A stretch of DNA of 64,000 nucleotides from assembly GCF_023015905.1 (NCBI RefSeq), contig NZ_JALKBD010000003.1:186001-250000 (forward strand), given 5' to 3'. Positions 18,318-27,711 of this stretch are shown here, in pieces. The DNA is from Arenibacter sp. F20364 (lineage in GTDB: Bacteria > Bacteroidota > Bacteroidia > Flavobacteriales > Flavobacteriaceae). Under the pieces are notes generated by a model that worked only from the letters and a program-made list of their open reading frames with translations, searched no databases and had not been told where the DNA came from. How positions within the stretch are numbered: the first letter of the stretch is position 1; the number at the start of each line of letters is the position of its first letter. The position numbers and the translations under genes were made by a program.

Positions 18318-18479
18318 TTTCCAACTGTAGTCACTTCGACAGAGCCCCTTTTCGGGACGACGAGAAGTCTCACATACTGGTCGAGAGCAACATGCGCGCT
18401 TTAACTCATGCCATATTGATTTTAGGGGTATTCGCGAGCCTTAGGTTTCTCATATTCATTCGAAATGACTACTTGGAAA
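18318..18479. repeat. MITE-like intergenic element with inverted ends
   Basis: About 162 bases with no ORF, bounded by imperfect inverted ends: TTTCCAA-ct-GTAGTCACTTCGA on the left and, reverse-complemented, TTTCCAA-GTAGTCATTTCGA on the right. The ends and the TTCGAAATGAC-type terminus resemble short non-coding repeats seen in other flavobacterial genomes. It fills part of the 491-base gap 18270-18760. The rest of that gap holds only the ettA terminator and AT-rich DNA in which I see nothing else. Confidence 0.6.
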
Positions 18480-18702
18480 CCTTCAATTTATAACCTAAAA
18501 CTATAGCTATCTCTCTACCATAGTCGTCTTTATTATATACCTTAAAACTAATGTTTTAAAAGTATGTCACAATAGCGTCTTAAGATTTTTTTGTCCTCTG
18601 TTTAGAAGACAGAAACATTATATTAGAAAAAGTGATAATAAGCAGTTCAAAATTAAACTTAAGTCCAACCCACCTTAAACTATAGGTCTCAATTAATAAA
18701 AA

Positions 18703-18741
18703 AATACGCTGTTGCCACAAAAATTATGGAAACAGCGTATT
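18703..18741 (-). terminator. Terminator of ettA
   Basis: A 15-base imperfect inverted repeat (AATACGCTGTTGCCA / TGGAAACAGCGTATT, one mismatch) followed on the reverse strand by a T-rich run. It lies 20 bases after the ettA stop. Confidence 0.8.
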
Positions 18742-18760
18742 GTTAAATCAATCAGTCGAA

Positions 18761-20452
18761 TTAGCGTACCAACTTTTTATACTTTAATCGCTTAGGGATT
18801 AAATCGCCCCCTAAACGTTTCTTTTTATTTTCTTCGTATTCAGAGAATGATCCCTCAAAGAAATACACTTGGGAATCACCTTCAAATGACAGGATATGGG
18901 TACAAATTCTATCCAAGAACCACCTGTCGTGGGAAATGACCACGGCACATCCGGCAAAATTCTCCAAGCCTTCTTCCAAAGCTCTTAGGGTGTTAACGTC
19001 CAAATCGTTGGTTGGCTCATCCAAAAGTAGCACGTTGCCCTCTTCTTTGAGGGTCATGGCCAAATGCAGACGGTTACGCTCCCCACCGGAAAGCATATCC
19101 ACTTTTTTATTTTGCTCGCTTCCGGAAAAATTGAATCTACTTAAATAGGCCCTGGAATTTACCTGCCTACCGCCCATCATTATAAGTTCTTGCTCATCAC
19201 TAAAATTCTGCCAGATAGTCTTATTGGGATCAATATTGGAATGACTCTGGTCCACATAAGCGATTTTAGCCGTTTCCCCTACTACAAACTCCCCTTTATC
19301 AGGTTGTTCCTCACCCATAATCATACGGAAAATAGTAGTTTTACCAGCCCCGTTCGGACCTATAATTCCCACAATACCCGCCTGTGGTAATTTAAAATTC
19401 AAGTCCTCATACAGCAATTTATCCCCGTATGCCTTACTTACACCCTTAGCTTCTATTACATTGGTCCCCAACCGAGGTCCATTAGGGATATAGATCTCCA
19501 GTTTCTCATCCAGTTGTTTCTGGTCCTGGCTCATTAATTTGTCATAGTTCTGCAAACGGGCCTTTTGTTTGGTCTGTCTACCCTTGGCCCCTTGTCTAAC
19601 CCAATCCAACTCCCTTTCCAGTATTTTCTGTCTTTTGGAAGCCGTTTTACTTTCTTGGGCCATACGCTTGGATTTTTGGTCCAACCAACTGGAGTAATTC
19701 CCTTTCCACGGTATACCCTCACCCCTATCCAATTCCAAGATCCATCCTGCCACATTATCCAAGAAATACCTATCATGGGTAACTGCAATTACAGTTCCTT
19801 TATACTCGGCTAAATGATGCTCCAACCAGTGGACTGATTCGGCATCCAAATGGTTTGTTGGCTCATCCAACAACAAAATTTCAGGTTCCTGCAACAATAA
19901 TCTGCACAGGGCAACACGCCTTCTTTCACCTCCGGAAAGTATTCCGATTTTCTTATCGGAATCCGGGGTGCGCAAGGCATCCATGGCAACTTCCAATTTG
20001 TTGTCCAGCTCCCAAGCATTGGTAGCATCTATTCTATCCTGAAGTTCGGCCTGCTTATCCATGAGTTTTTGCATTTTATCCGCATCCTCATATACCTCTG
20101 GAAGCCCGAACATATCATTGATCTTATTGTATTCGTCCAGAATGGCCACGGTTTCTGCCACGCCTTCTTTGACTACCTCCAAAACGGTCTTGTTCTCGTC
20201 CAACTCTGGCTCCTGTTCCAAATAACCCACTTTATAACCTGGGGAAAAAACTACATCTCCCTGAAAGTTTTTATCCACTCCAGCAATTATCTTGAGCAGA
20301 GTAGATTTACCTGAACCATTAAGACCTAAAATTCCGATCTTAGCTCCGTAAAAGAAGCTTAAATAAATATTCTTTAATACTGGGGTATTGGCAGTTTTGT
20401 ACGTTTTTGTAACCCCAGACATGGAGAAAATGACTTTCTTATCGTCCGACAT
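18761..20452 (-). CDS. ettA: Energy-dependent translational throttle protein EttA
   Basis: A 563-residue ABC-F protein with two ATPase domains and no membrane segment. It binds the ribosomal E site and tunes the first elongation cycle to the energy state. Walker A of domain 1 is GLNGSGKST (43-51) and of domain 2 GPNGAGKTT near residue 366. Signatures LSGGE occur in both domains, with Walker B LLLDEPTNHLD and LLLDEPTNDLD. The linker carries the arm and basic tooth (KRQKILERELDWVRQGAKGRQ), characteristic of EttA rather than Uup. Length matches E. coli EttA (555). It is a single-gene unit with its own terminator. Confidence 0.95.
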   Translation of the reverse strand: MSDDKKVIFSMSGVTKTYKTANTPVLKNIYLSFFYGAKIGILGLNGSGKSTLLKIIAGVDKNFQGDVVFSPGYKVGYLEQEPELDENKTVLEVVKEGVAETVAILDEYNKINDMFGLPEVYEDADKMQKLMDKQAELQDRIDATNAWELDNKLEVAMDALRTPDSDKKIGILSGGERRRVALCRLLLQEPEILLLDEPTNHLDAESVHWLEHHLAEYKGTVIAVTHDRYFLDNVAGWILELDRGEGIPWKGNYSSWLDQKSKRMAQESKTASKRQKILERELDWVRQGAKGRQTKQKARLQNYDKLMSQDQKQLDEKLEIYIPNGPRLGTNVIEAKGVSKAYGDKLLYEDLNFKLPQAGIVGIIGPNGAGKTTIFRMIMGEEQPDKGEFVVGETAKIAYVDQSHSNIDPNKTIWQNFSDEQELIMMGGRQVNSRAYLSRFNFSGSEQNKKVDMLSGGERNRLHLAMTLKEEGNVLLLDEPTNDLDVNTLRALEEGLENFAGCAVVISHDRWFLDRICTHILSFEGDSQVYFFEGSFSEYEENKKKRLGGDLIPKRLKYKKLVR

Positions 20453-20591
20453 ATTATATGTATATTATTAATTGTGATTATTTGAATTTAAAATGTCAGG
20501 CCAGTTGCTTGCAGTCATTACACCCTAATTTGGCTAATATGGTGCCAGGATAGCCCTCAATTTTTCAAATCGCTAAAACCTTATAGGGAGA

Positions 20592-20774
20592 CTATACTCT
20601 ACCCTTTAGTGCGTTAAATACCCATGCAATTGCAAAGAAACCTATTCCAACCGAGGCAAATCCCCATCCGGCAACATCATCGTATCTAAAAGCACCTAAC
20701 GCTATAAGCGAAAGACCTACAATTATCATTATAAAGGTTGCCCATGCAAGCACTGTATTCTTATTCATTCCCAT
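20592..20774 (-). CDS. Small two-helix membrane protein (CAL67264-like)
   Basis: A 60-residue protein with two hydrophobic helices (about 8-28 and 35-55) joined by the turn FRYDDVAGWGF. Similar short proteins occur across Flavobacteriia and are, from memory, named the CAL67264 family; no function is known. The ATG at 20774 or the one two codons later may be used. It lies upstream of ettA in the same direction, 139 bases from its start. Confidence 0.65.
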   Translation of the reverse strand: MGMNKNTVLAWATFIMIIVGLSLIALGAFRYDDVAGWGFASVGIGFFAIAWVFNALKGRV

Positions 20775-20855
20775 TTTTTAACTGGTTTGGTTTGTAGAGC
20801 CTCAAATATCGTAAATTTTGCAAGAATTTGTCATTTTACAAAAAAACTTTATTCC

Positions 20856-20934
20856 TGAAACACGTATTTTAGAAGCCGCAGGCTCATTGAAATACGATAG
20901 TCGAACGAATCCCGCCTGTTTATTGGGGTTCCTA
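20856..20934 (-). repeat. Dispersed intergenic palindromic repeat, copy B
   Basis: The inverted-orientation relative of the element at 15791-15869. The core contains CGTATTT and AAATACG arms around AGCC-TGC-GGCT, so it can form a cruciform or RNA hairpin. It lies in the 227-base gap between the small membrane protein and the Gfo/Idh gene, again away from coding sequence. Confidence 0.65.
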
Positions 20935-21001
20935 GTTTTATACCACTACCCTTGGATTGTTACCTAAAAGGGGTTCAGGTATTCCCTTGTGGTTTAACCT
21001 T

Positions 21002-21985
21002 TTATTCCTCAAATGGAAATACAATCCCATTTTGTTTTCTCACGGTGTCCATTAAGCTTATTAAATCCAAACTATTCTGATGGCTCCAGAGACTGCTTTC
21101 CAATTTGCCGTGGTTGATGCAGTCATTAACCTCCTTAATTTCGTAAAAATATCCCCTTCCGGTAGTTGGTAAGCTGAACTCTTCTTTTTCACTATTTTTT
21201 TCAACGATATAACCTTGAGCCTCGTGCCACCTCGTAGGAATATATATGCTCCCCTTTTCTCCTGATATTTCCGCCTTCATTTCGGATCTGCTTGTAAACC
21301 CTGAATATAAAATGGCCTGGGCCTTGGGGTATTTAAAGATCATTGAAGTCTGTATTTCTGTGCCATTACCATGAAAGTTGGATGTTGCTAAAATCTGGTC
21401 CGGTTTGCCAAGAAGTAAATAGGCAAGGAAAATAGGATAAATACCTATATCCAATAAAGAACCTCCAGCAAGTTCAGGATTTAGCACTCTTCCCTTAATA
21501 TCACGATCCATAGCATAAAACGCAAAATCCGCATGTAGATAAGCTAATGGACCAATATCCCCAGTTTCTACCAACTGCTTTACCTTCAGAATGGACGGAT
21601 TAAACCTGCTCCATAGGGCTTCCATTAAAAAAACCTTGTTTAGTTGGGCTGCCACTATCATTTTTTCGACCTCTACCCTATTTATCCCCATTGGTTTTTC
21701 ACATAGTACATGCTTGCCATGTTCCATAGCCATTATGGATAGCTCGCAATGGGAAGTGTGCGGTGTAGCAATATAGACCGCATCTATTTCCTTACACTCC
21801 AAAAGTTCCTTATAACTCCCAAAGGCATTTGGAATATTATATTCGTTGGCAAACCCATTGGCCTTTTCCAAATTTCTAGAGGCTGCCGCGTATATTTGAG
21901 CTTCATTGACCAGAGCAAGGTCCTTGACAAAATTACGGGCTATATTGCCCAATCCGATAATTCCCCATCTTACTTTTTCACCCAT
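21002..21985 (-). CDS. Gfo/Idh/MocA family oxidoreductase
   Basis: A 327-residue NAD(P)-dependent oxidoreductase. The Rossmann start is RWGIIGLGNIARNFV. EKPMG near residue 97 (HVLCEKPMGINRVEV) carries the family Lys that contacts cofactor and substrate. The C-terminal alpha/beta domain includes GGSLLDIGIYPI with the Asp/His-like catalytic region. The closest known activities are dehydrogenation of sugars or dihydrodiols; the substrate cannot be fixed. It is divergent from the carboxylase gene, sharing a 73-base intergenic region that must hold both promoters. Confidence 0.9.
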   Translation of the reverse strand: MGEKVRWGIIGLGNIARNFVKDLALVNEAQIYAAASRNLEKANGFANEYNIPNAFGSYKELLECKEIDAVYIATPHTSHCELSIMAMEHGKHVLCEKPMGINRVEVEKMIVAAQLNKVFLMEALWSRFNPSILKVKQLVETGDIGPLAYLHADFAFYAMDRDIKGRVLNPELAGGSLLDIGIYPIFLAYLLLGKPDQILATSNFHGNGTEIQTSMIFKYPKAQAILYSGFTSRSEMKAEISGEKGSIYIPTRWHEAQGYIVEKNSEKEEFSLPTTGRGYFYEIKEVNDCINHGKLESSLWSHQNSLDLISLMDTVRKQNGIVFPFEE

Positions 21986-22058
21986 TTAGAATATAATTTA
22001 GTTAAAGTTAATAAATATAACTCCTTATCTTTATTGCGCAAAAGAAAGGCGTCTCAAC

Positions 22059-23687
22059 ATGGATATCAACTTCAACAAAAACGAAGACCACAATAAATTA
22101 CTATTATCAGCATTAAAACATAAACTGGCCAAGGTAAAACTCGGAGGCGGAAAAAGCAGGTTGGAAAAGCAGCATGCCCAAGGTAAATTAACTGCCAGGG
22201 AGCGTATCGATTATCTTTTGGATAAAGGAAAGGAGGCCATAGAAATCGGGGCTTTTGTTGGTGATGGTATGTACGAGGCCCATGGCGGATGCCCCTCTGG
22301 AGGTGTTGTGGTAAAAATTGGTTATGTACAGGGAAAACAATGCATTGTTGTTGCCAATGATGCCACGGTAAAAGCAGGGGCATGGTTTCCTATCACGGCA
22401 AAAAAGAACCTAAGGGCCCAAGAAATTTCCATTGAAAATCGCTTGCCCATTATTTACCTAGTGGATAGTGCTGGTGTATACCTTCCAATGCAGGACGAAA
22501 TATTTCCGGACAAGGAACATTTTGGCAGGATTTTTAGAAACAATGCTGTAATGAGCAGTATGGGAATCACCCAAATTTCAGCTGTTATGGGCAGTTGTGT
22601 TGCAGGAGGGGCTTATCTCCCCATTATGAGCGATGAGGCATTGATAGTTGATAAAACAGGGAGTATTTTTTTGGCCGGAAGCTATTTGGTAAAAGCCGCG
22701 ATTGGGGAAGTAATCGATAATGAAACCTTGGGAGGTGCCACAACTCATTGTGAAATTAGTGGAGTAACGGATTACAAGGCGAAGGACGACAAAGACGCTT
22801 TGGATACCATTAAGAACATTATGGGAAAAATAGGCGACTATGATAAGGCAGGATACAATAGGGTAACTAGCGCAAAACCCAAGGAAAAGGAAGAGGATAT
22901 TTATGGTTTAATTCCAAAATCGAGGGCCGAACAGTACGATATGTTAGAAATTATAAATCGCCTGGTAGATAATTCCGATTTTGAACAATACAAGGAAGGT
23001 TATGGAAAAACTATACTTACTGGATATGCCCGCATAGATGGATGGGCAGTGGGTATCGTTGCCAACCAACGCAAAGTGGTAAAGACCAAAAATGGGGAAA
23101 TGCAGTTTGGAGGGGTCATCTATTCCGATTCTGCTGATAAGGCCACGCGTTTTATTGCCAACTGCAACCAAAAGAAAATTCCCTTGGTTTTTTTACAGGA
23201 CGTAACCGGGTTTATGGTTGGGAGTAAAAGTGAACATGGAGGTATAATTAAGGACGGTGCAAAAATGGTTAATGCGGTGAGTAATTCTGTAGTACCTAAA
23301 TTCACTGTTATTGTAGGCAATAGTTACGGAGCGGGAAATTATGCCATGTGCGGAAAGGCCTACGACCCAAGATTAATTGTAGCTTGGCCCAGTGCCGAAT
23401 TGGCGGTAATGAGTGGTAATTCTGCCGCCAAAGTGTTACTACAGATAGAAACAGCTTCCCTAAAGAAGAAAGGCGAGAAAATAACGGAGGCTCAGGAAAA
23501 CGAACTTTTTAATAAAATAAAAGAACGATATGACAACCAAATATCTCCCTATTATGCAGCTTCGCGCTTATGGACGGATGCTGTGATAGATCCTTTGGAC
23601 ACTCGCAAATGGATATCTATGGGTATTGAGGCGGCAAACCATGCCCCTATTGAAAAGCCCTTTAATATGGGGGTGGTACAGGTTTAG
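22059..23687 (+). CDS. Acyl-CoA carboxylase beta (carboxyltransferase) subunit
   Basis: A 542-residue biotin-dependent carboxyltransferase of the PccB/MccB group. It transfers carboxyl from carboxybiotin to an acyl-CoA. The N-terminal crotonase half includes LTARERIDYLLD, VDSAGVYLPMQ and the oxyanion-type GSCVAGGAYLP. The C-terminal half includes FLQDVTGFMVGSKSEHGG and NSYGAGNYAMCGKAYDP. The QDEIFPDKEHFGRIFRNNA segment is typical of methylcrotonyl- or geranyl-CoA carboxylase beta chains, so MccB-like specificity is most likely. No alpha (biotin) subunit gene is nearby in this window, so the partner must be encoded elsewhere. Confidence 0.88.
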   Translation: MDINFNKNEDHNKLLLSALKHKLAKVKLGGGKSRLEKQHAQGKLTARERIDYLLDKGKEAIEIGAFVGDGMYEAHGGCPSGGVVVKIGYVQGKQCIVVANDATVKAGAWFPITAKKNLRAQEISIENRLPIIYLVDSAGVYLPMQDEIFPDKEHFGRIFRNNAVMSSMGITQISAVMGSCVAGGAYLPIMSDEALIVDKTGSIFLAGSYLVKAAIGEVIDNETLGGATTHCEISGVTDYKAKDDKDALDTIKNIMGKIGDYDKAGYNRVTSAKPKEKEEDIYGLIPKSRAEQYDMLEIINRLVDNSDFEQYKEGYGKTILTGYARIDGWAVGIVANQRKVVKTKNGEMQFGGVIYSDSADKATRFIANCNQKKIPLVFLQDVTGFMVGSKSEHGGIIKDGAKMVNAVSNSVVPKFTVIVGNSYGAGNYAMCGKAYDPRLIVAWPSAELAVMSGNSAAKVLLQIETASLKKKGEKITEAQENELFNKIKERYDNQISPYYAASRLWTDAVIDPLDTRKWISMGIEAANHAPIEKPFNMGVVQV

Positions 23688-23690
23688 GAA

Positions 23691-23719
23691 TTTGATGATT
23701 TGATGATTTGATGATTTGA
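23691..23719. repeat. Octamer tandem repeat TTTGATGA
   Basis: Three perfect copies of TTTGATGA and a partial fourth begin four bases after the carboxylase stop codon. It is a short microsatellite and a possible slippage site, with no evident function. Confidence 0.75.
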
Positions 23720-23804
23720 AAGTGTACCAATGTTTTAATGTAGCACTGGGATAATTTGGTAATAGGCTATGGGATTAGAGACATCAATCAGGTCAAGTAA
23801 AAAA

Positions 23805-24881
23805 CTATTCTAATTTCAATGTTCCTAAGGATACCACTCTATTTACCTTTCCACTACCTGTCTCCACAAACTGGGGTACACTAAATATTGCTTTGGGAAT
23901 TTCAAATTTAGTGATTGAGCTATGGGATTTTATATCTATTGACAGTTGATTCGCATCTACATTACCTTCTACCACCAATATGAGTTTTTGTCCCAAATTC
24001 GGATCAGGGATGCCCGCCACAAAAAATCTGGATTTGATCAAAGACGACAACTTATTTTCCAATAGTTCTGGAATTATTTTTACTCCCCCAGAATTAATAA
24101 CATTGTCATACCTGCCCAACCATTGAAACTCAGTAGAAGATATTAGGTTTACCAAATCATTGGTAACTATAACAGTATCGGAAACTTTAGGGGCTTTGAT
24201 TACCAGGCAATCCCTATGGTCCTTAGAAAGAACTACATCAGGAAGGGACTTAAAATTGAAATCCTCCGAACCTTTGGCAAGCTCCTTTACGGCTATATGG
24301 GTAATGGACTCGGTCATACCATAGGTTTCAAAAACATGCGTATTTACCTTGTTCAGATCTGATTTTAATTCAGGTGAAATAGGTGCTCCCCCAATTATTA
24401 AAGTGTTTATTTGCTCTAAATTTGATATGGAGCCTTTTACCTGTAAAGGAACCATAGCCACAAAGTCGTAGTGTTTGGAAGTGAACTGCAAAGGATTGGA
24501 AGAGGGTTCCACCGTGTCTATTACCCAGCCAAGTACCATGGCCCTGATCAACATCATTTTACCAGCAATATAATCGGCGGACAAACATTGAAGGGCTTTT
24601 GTTCCAGGGCCCATTTTAAAGAATGTTCCTGTGGCCAAAGCGGAATTGACCATGTGTTCCTTTTTCAGGGCAATTGTTTTGGGGACACCTGTGGATCCAG
24701 AGGTGCGGACTTCTAGGGAGTCTGAATCATCCAGCCAATCCATCAGAAAATTTCCAATGGCTTTTTCATACTCCTGTCCCTCCTTGACAAGGCTATAAGC
24801 AAGTTCCTTTAAATCTCCAAAATCGTAATGGACTTGGTTGAATTTGAATTTAGGGTGGATATTTTTATAGCTTGGATTCAC
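23805..24881 (-). CDS. menE: o-Succinylbenzoate-CoA ligase (AMP-forming)
   Basis: A 358-residue acyl-adenylate enzyme, shorter than typical (about 450) as is usual for Bacteroidota MenE. The phosphate loop is RTSGSTGVPKTIALKK near residue 60. The adenine/acyl motif is FETYGMTESITH near residue 200. The hinge region is WLGRYDNVINSGGVKI, and the C-terminal catalytic Lys is in SGKVNRV. It activates o-succinylbenzoate for the menaquinone ring. It is the third gene of the menC/CPBP/menE operon; its start overlaps the CPBP gene by 17 bases. The call is strengthened by menC in the same transcript. Confidence 0.88.
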   Translation of the reverse strand: MNPSYKNIHPKFKFNQVHYDFGDLKELAYSLVKEGQEYEKAIGNFLMDWLDDSDSLEVRTSGSTGVPKTIALKKEHMVNSALATGTFFKMGPGTKALQCLSADYIAGKMMLIRAMVLGWVIDTVEPSSNPLQFTSKHYDFVAMVPLQVKGSISNLEQINTLIIGGAPISPELKSDLNKVNTHVFETYGMTESITHIAVKELAKGSEDFNFKSLPDVVLSKDHRDCLVIKAPKVSDTVIVTNDLVNLISSTEFQWLGRYDNVINSGGVKIIPELLENKLSSLIKSRFFVAGIPDPNLGQKLILVVEGNVDANQLSIDIKSHSSITKFEIPKAIFSVPQFVETGSGKVNRVVSLGTLKLE

Positions 24882-25824
24882 CTTCTTCTATTAATTGTAC
24901 CGATTCAGGGCTTTTCACATCACCTGTAAGGCGATCCTTCCAATTGGTCCAGCCGTATTTTTTGGAGAATACATACAGGAGAATTGGATAAATTACCAAA
25001 ACGGGCAAAAATACATCCCAGCCTAATTTAGGTTCGGATATATCCCTGTAAAGAGATTCGGTCTGGAAAGCGGTCCAATCCGCGGTCACCAAAAGTGCGG
25101 TCAATAAATTATTGGCAGCATGAAAACCAATGGCCAATTCCAATCCTTCATCCATTAGGGTCAATATCCCTAAAAAGAATCCAGTGCCAATATAATAGAC
25201 CATTATTCCATATCCCAATTTTTCAACCTCAGGATTAAAAAGGTGTAACAACCCAAAAATCATGGAGGTGATTACCAAGGGAACCCATCTTTTGCCGGAC
25301 ATTAAACCAATACCCTGCATCAGATATCCCCTCATAAAATATTCTTCAAAACTGGTTTGGAGAGGAATCAATAAAATAGAAATAAGGCACAATAAAATAA
25401 AGGGCACCACCTTAAAATTTAGGACGTAATCCTCAGGGGACAATAATATATCCAGTCCCGTAAGGAAAATGGTTATGAAACCCCAAAGACCAAAGGCAAA
25501 AAACACTCTTTTCCAATCTATATTATTTCTACTTGTAGTCAGCGAAACTATACTTTGCCGATGGACAAATTTTGTGGTAAGAAATGTGGCCAAAAGACCA
25601 AAAACAAAAGAAATCAACATTAAGAACAGGAAGAGGTTGCTTCCCACCATTTTGGACATCCCAGCAACATCCGTGGGAAAGGTTTCCCCTCCTAGTGACT
25701 TTACTATGATGACGCCAAGTAGTGGAATGGACCCCAAAAGTTGCCAGCCAATAAATATGATCAAAACCCCAACTAGATATCGCCACGATTCATGGTTCCC
25801 TTTATATCCCTGTTCTATATACAT
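24865..25824 (-). CDS. CPBP (Abi) family intramembrane metalloprotease
   Basis: A 319-residue polytopic protein with about seven membrane segments. Motif 1 of the CAAX-protease/bacteriocin-processing family is SFEEYFMRGYL (EExxxR). The second motif is a His in FGLLHLFNP and the third is IGFHAANNLL (HxxxN). It is predicted to cleave within the membrane; the substrate is unknown. It starts within the end of menC (10-base overlap) and overlaps menE at its end, so it is translated as the middle gene of a menaquinone operon, which is the only functional hint. Confidence 0.88.
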   Translation of the reverse strand: MYIEQGYKGNHESWRYLVGVLIIFIGWQLLGSIPLLGVIIVKSLGGETFPTDVAGMSKMVGSNLFLFLMLISFVFGLLATFLTTKFVHRQSIVSLTTSRNNIDWKRVFFAFGLWGFITIFLTGLDILLSPEDYVLNFKVVPFILLCLISILLIPLQTSFEEYFMRGYLMQGIGLMSGKRWVPLVITSMIFGLLHLFNPEVEKLGYGIMVYYIGTGFFLGILTLMDEGLELAIGFHAANNLLTALLVTADWTAFQTESLYRDISEPKLGWDVFLPVLVIYPILLYVFSKKYGWTNWKDRLTGDVKSPESVQLIEEGESKL

Positions 25825-26867
25825 ATATTCTCAATTAAATTATTTTCCCAATTCTTGTTTTTATCATAGAATATCGATCCATTTTTAACTCTTAACGGAC
25901 ATTCAAAATTATTGGTATATAAACCTCCGGTACCTAATCCCTGTGGTAAACGATTATCCAAAGTATAGGTCCACTGGGCTATGGCATTAAGACCAATGTT
26001 ACTTTCCAGCGCACTGGTAACCCACCATTTTACATTTAATTTTTCCGCAATTTTGATCCATTCCATACTTCCCTTAAATCCACCGATTAAACTTGGTTTA
26101 AGGATTATATAGGCGGGATTTATTATTTGTAGCAATTTCTCCTTTTCCGTTACATCCGTAATCCCGATCAGTTCCTCGTCCAAGGCTATGGGGATTGGCG
26201 ACATTGAACACAATTCCTTCATTTCGTTAGGATTGCCTGCCTTGATAGGTTGTTCAATGGAGTGTAGACCAAATTGGGAAAGGCGTTCCAATTGAAGCAT
26301 GGCCTGGTCAGGGATAAATGCACCATTGGCATCCACCCTCAATTCTATTTCCTTTTCACTATATTTATTTCTAATGGATGCCAATAGGGCAATTTCTTTC
26401 TCGAAATCGATCGCTCCAATTTTCAATTTAATACACGTGAAGCCTTCCCTAAGTTTCTGCTGAATCTGTTGATGCATAAAATGCTCATCCCCCATCCAAA
26501 TCAATCCATTTATGGCTATTGGTTGAATGTTTTCGGTGAATTCAGAAGTATAAAGCAAAAAAGGATCATTGGCATTTAGGGATAAAAAGGCCTGTTCTAC
26601 CCCAAACTGAATGCTGGGATAATTCACTAAGGCTTCCCACAAAGCATTTTTTCCCAAATGAATATTATTACAGGTCCATTTTAGTCTTTCCTCATAATCA
26701 GGAACATCATCAATACTTAATCCCCTTAAAATACCGCATTCCCCAATTCCAAATTCTTTATCCTGTTCCAAAATAATAAAGAAGGTTTCTTTTTGGGTCA
26801 TTATACCCCTGGAAGTACCGCTGGGACGTTTAAATTCTAAAATGTATTTTTTGTAGGTCGCTTTCAT
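25815..26867 (-). CDS. menC: o-Succinylbenzoate synthase
   Basis: A 350-residue enolase-superfamily enzyme that dehydrates SHCHC to o-succinylbenzoate in menaquinone synthesis. The start at 26867 (MKATYKKYILEFKRPSGTSRG) is preferred over one five codons upstream, because a promoter -7 element sits immediately before it. Superfamily residues are visible: KxK in CIKLKIG near 150, metal ligands in VDANGAF, EQPI and DEEL, and the second catalytic Lys in ILKPSLIGG. It is the first gene of the menC/CPBP/menE operon and is divergent from the SDR gene. Confidence 0.9.
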   Translation of the reverse strand: MKATYKKYILEFKRPSGTSRGIMTQKETFFIILEQDKEFGIGECGILRGLSIDDVPDYEERLKWTCNNIHLGKNALWEALVNYPSIQFGVEQAFLSLNANDPFLLYTSEFTENIQPIAINGLIWMGDEHFMHQQIQQKLREGFTCIKLKIGAIDFEKEIALLASIRNKYSEKEIELRVDANGAFIPDQAMLQLERLSQFGLHSIEQPIKAGNPNEMKELCSMSPIPIALDEELIGITDVTEKEKLLQIINPAYIILKPSLIGGFKGSMEWIKIAEKLNVKWWVTSALESNIGLNAIAQWTYTLDNRLPQGLGTGGLYTNNFECPLRVKNGSIFYDKNKNWENNLIENICI

Positions 26868-26879
26868 GAAATATAAAAT

Positions 26880-26887
26880 CAAATTTA
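26880..26887 (-). promoter_or_regulatory. Candidate -7 element for menC
   Basis: The reverse strand reads TAAATTTG, the Bacteroidota -7 consensus, 13 bases from the menC ATG. This predicts a nearly leaderless transcript. No good -33 box is seen in the 49-base divergent spacer. Confidence 0.4.
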
Positions 26888-26916
26888 ACTATCTTTTTTT
26901 CTAAATATGTAAAAAA

Positions 26917-27711
26917 ATGAAAACAAAAGTCGTTAAGGTAGTTTGGATAACAGGGGCTTCATCAGGAATAGGGGAAGCGCTGGCCTATGAACTTAATCGC
27001 AAAGGCTATAAACTGATTATATCTTCCAGGAAATTAGTAGATCTTCAACAGGTAAAGGCCCGTTGCCCACATGGCGACAATATTTCCCTGCTCCCATTAG
27101 ATTTGATGGATATTGATAAAATGTCTGAAAAAGTTACGGAAGCCATGTCTTTATATGGGTCAATAGACCTATTGATCAATAATGCCGGCATAAGCCAACG
27201 ATCCTTGATTATGGAAACCGATCTGGAAGTATATAAAAATTTAATGAATGTAAATTATATGGGTACCATAGCCCTTTCCAAAGCAATCCTTCCTTATTTC
27301 GTATCCCGAAAAAAAGGCCATTTTGTTACCGTAACCAGCCTAATGGGAAAATTTGGCTCTCCCTATCGCTCTGGATATTGCGGGGCCAAGCACGCTCTTC
27401 ACGGTTTTTTTGATGTTTTGCGCATGGAACATGAAGAGGACAATGTAAAGGTTACCATGGTATGTCCTGGATTTGTTAATACCAATGTCGCCATAAACGC
27501 CCTTACCGCAAATGGGACTCCCCAACTAGACAATGATGTGGCCACCAAAAATGGGTTACCTCCCCATGTTTTTGCCAAAAAAATGGTCGAGGCCATTGAA
27601 AAAGAGAAATTCGAAGTTTACATTGGCCGGAAAGAAGTAATGGGTGTCTATATGAAAAGATTTTTCCCAAAACTGCTCCATAGGCTAGTACTAAGAAGTA
27701 AAGTGAGGTAG
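26917..27711 (+). CDS. SDR family short-chain dehydrogenase
   Basis: A 264-residue classical short-chain dehydrogenase/reductase. The cofactor loop is TGASSGIGE (12-20), NNAG is seen in LLINNAGISQRS, and the catalytic pair is Y154 and K158 in SGYCGAKHAL with Ser in TVTSLMGKF. The layout matches the DHRS7-like/YdfG branch with a C-terminal helix (MKRFFPKLLHRLVLRSKVR). The cofactor preference is probably NADP(H) from the basic region after the loop (SSRK). The substrate is unknown. Its stop codon touches the stop of the opposing UPF0173 gene with no spacer. Confidence 0.9.
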   Translation: MKTKVVKVVWITGASSGIGEALAYELNRKGYKLIISSRKLVDLQQVKARCPHGDNISLLPLDLMDIDKMSEKVTEAMSLYGSIDLLINNAGISQRSLIMETDLEVYKNLMNVNYMGTIALSKAILPYFVSRKKGHFVTVTSLMGKFGSPYRSGYCGAKHALHGFFDVLRMEHEEDNVKVTMVCPGFVNTNVAINALTANGTPQLDNDVATKNGLPPHVFAKKMVEAIEKEKFEVYIGRKEVMGVYMKRFFPKLLHRLVLRSKVR

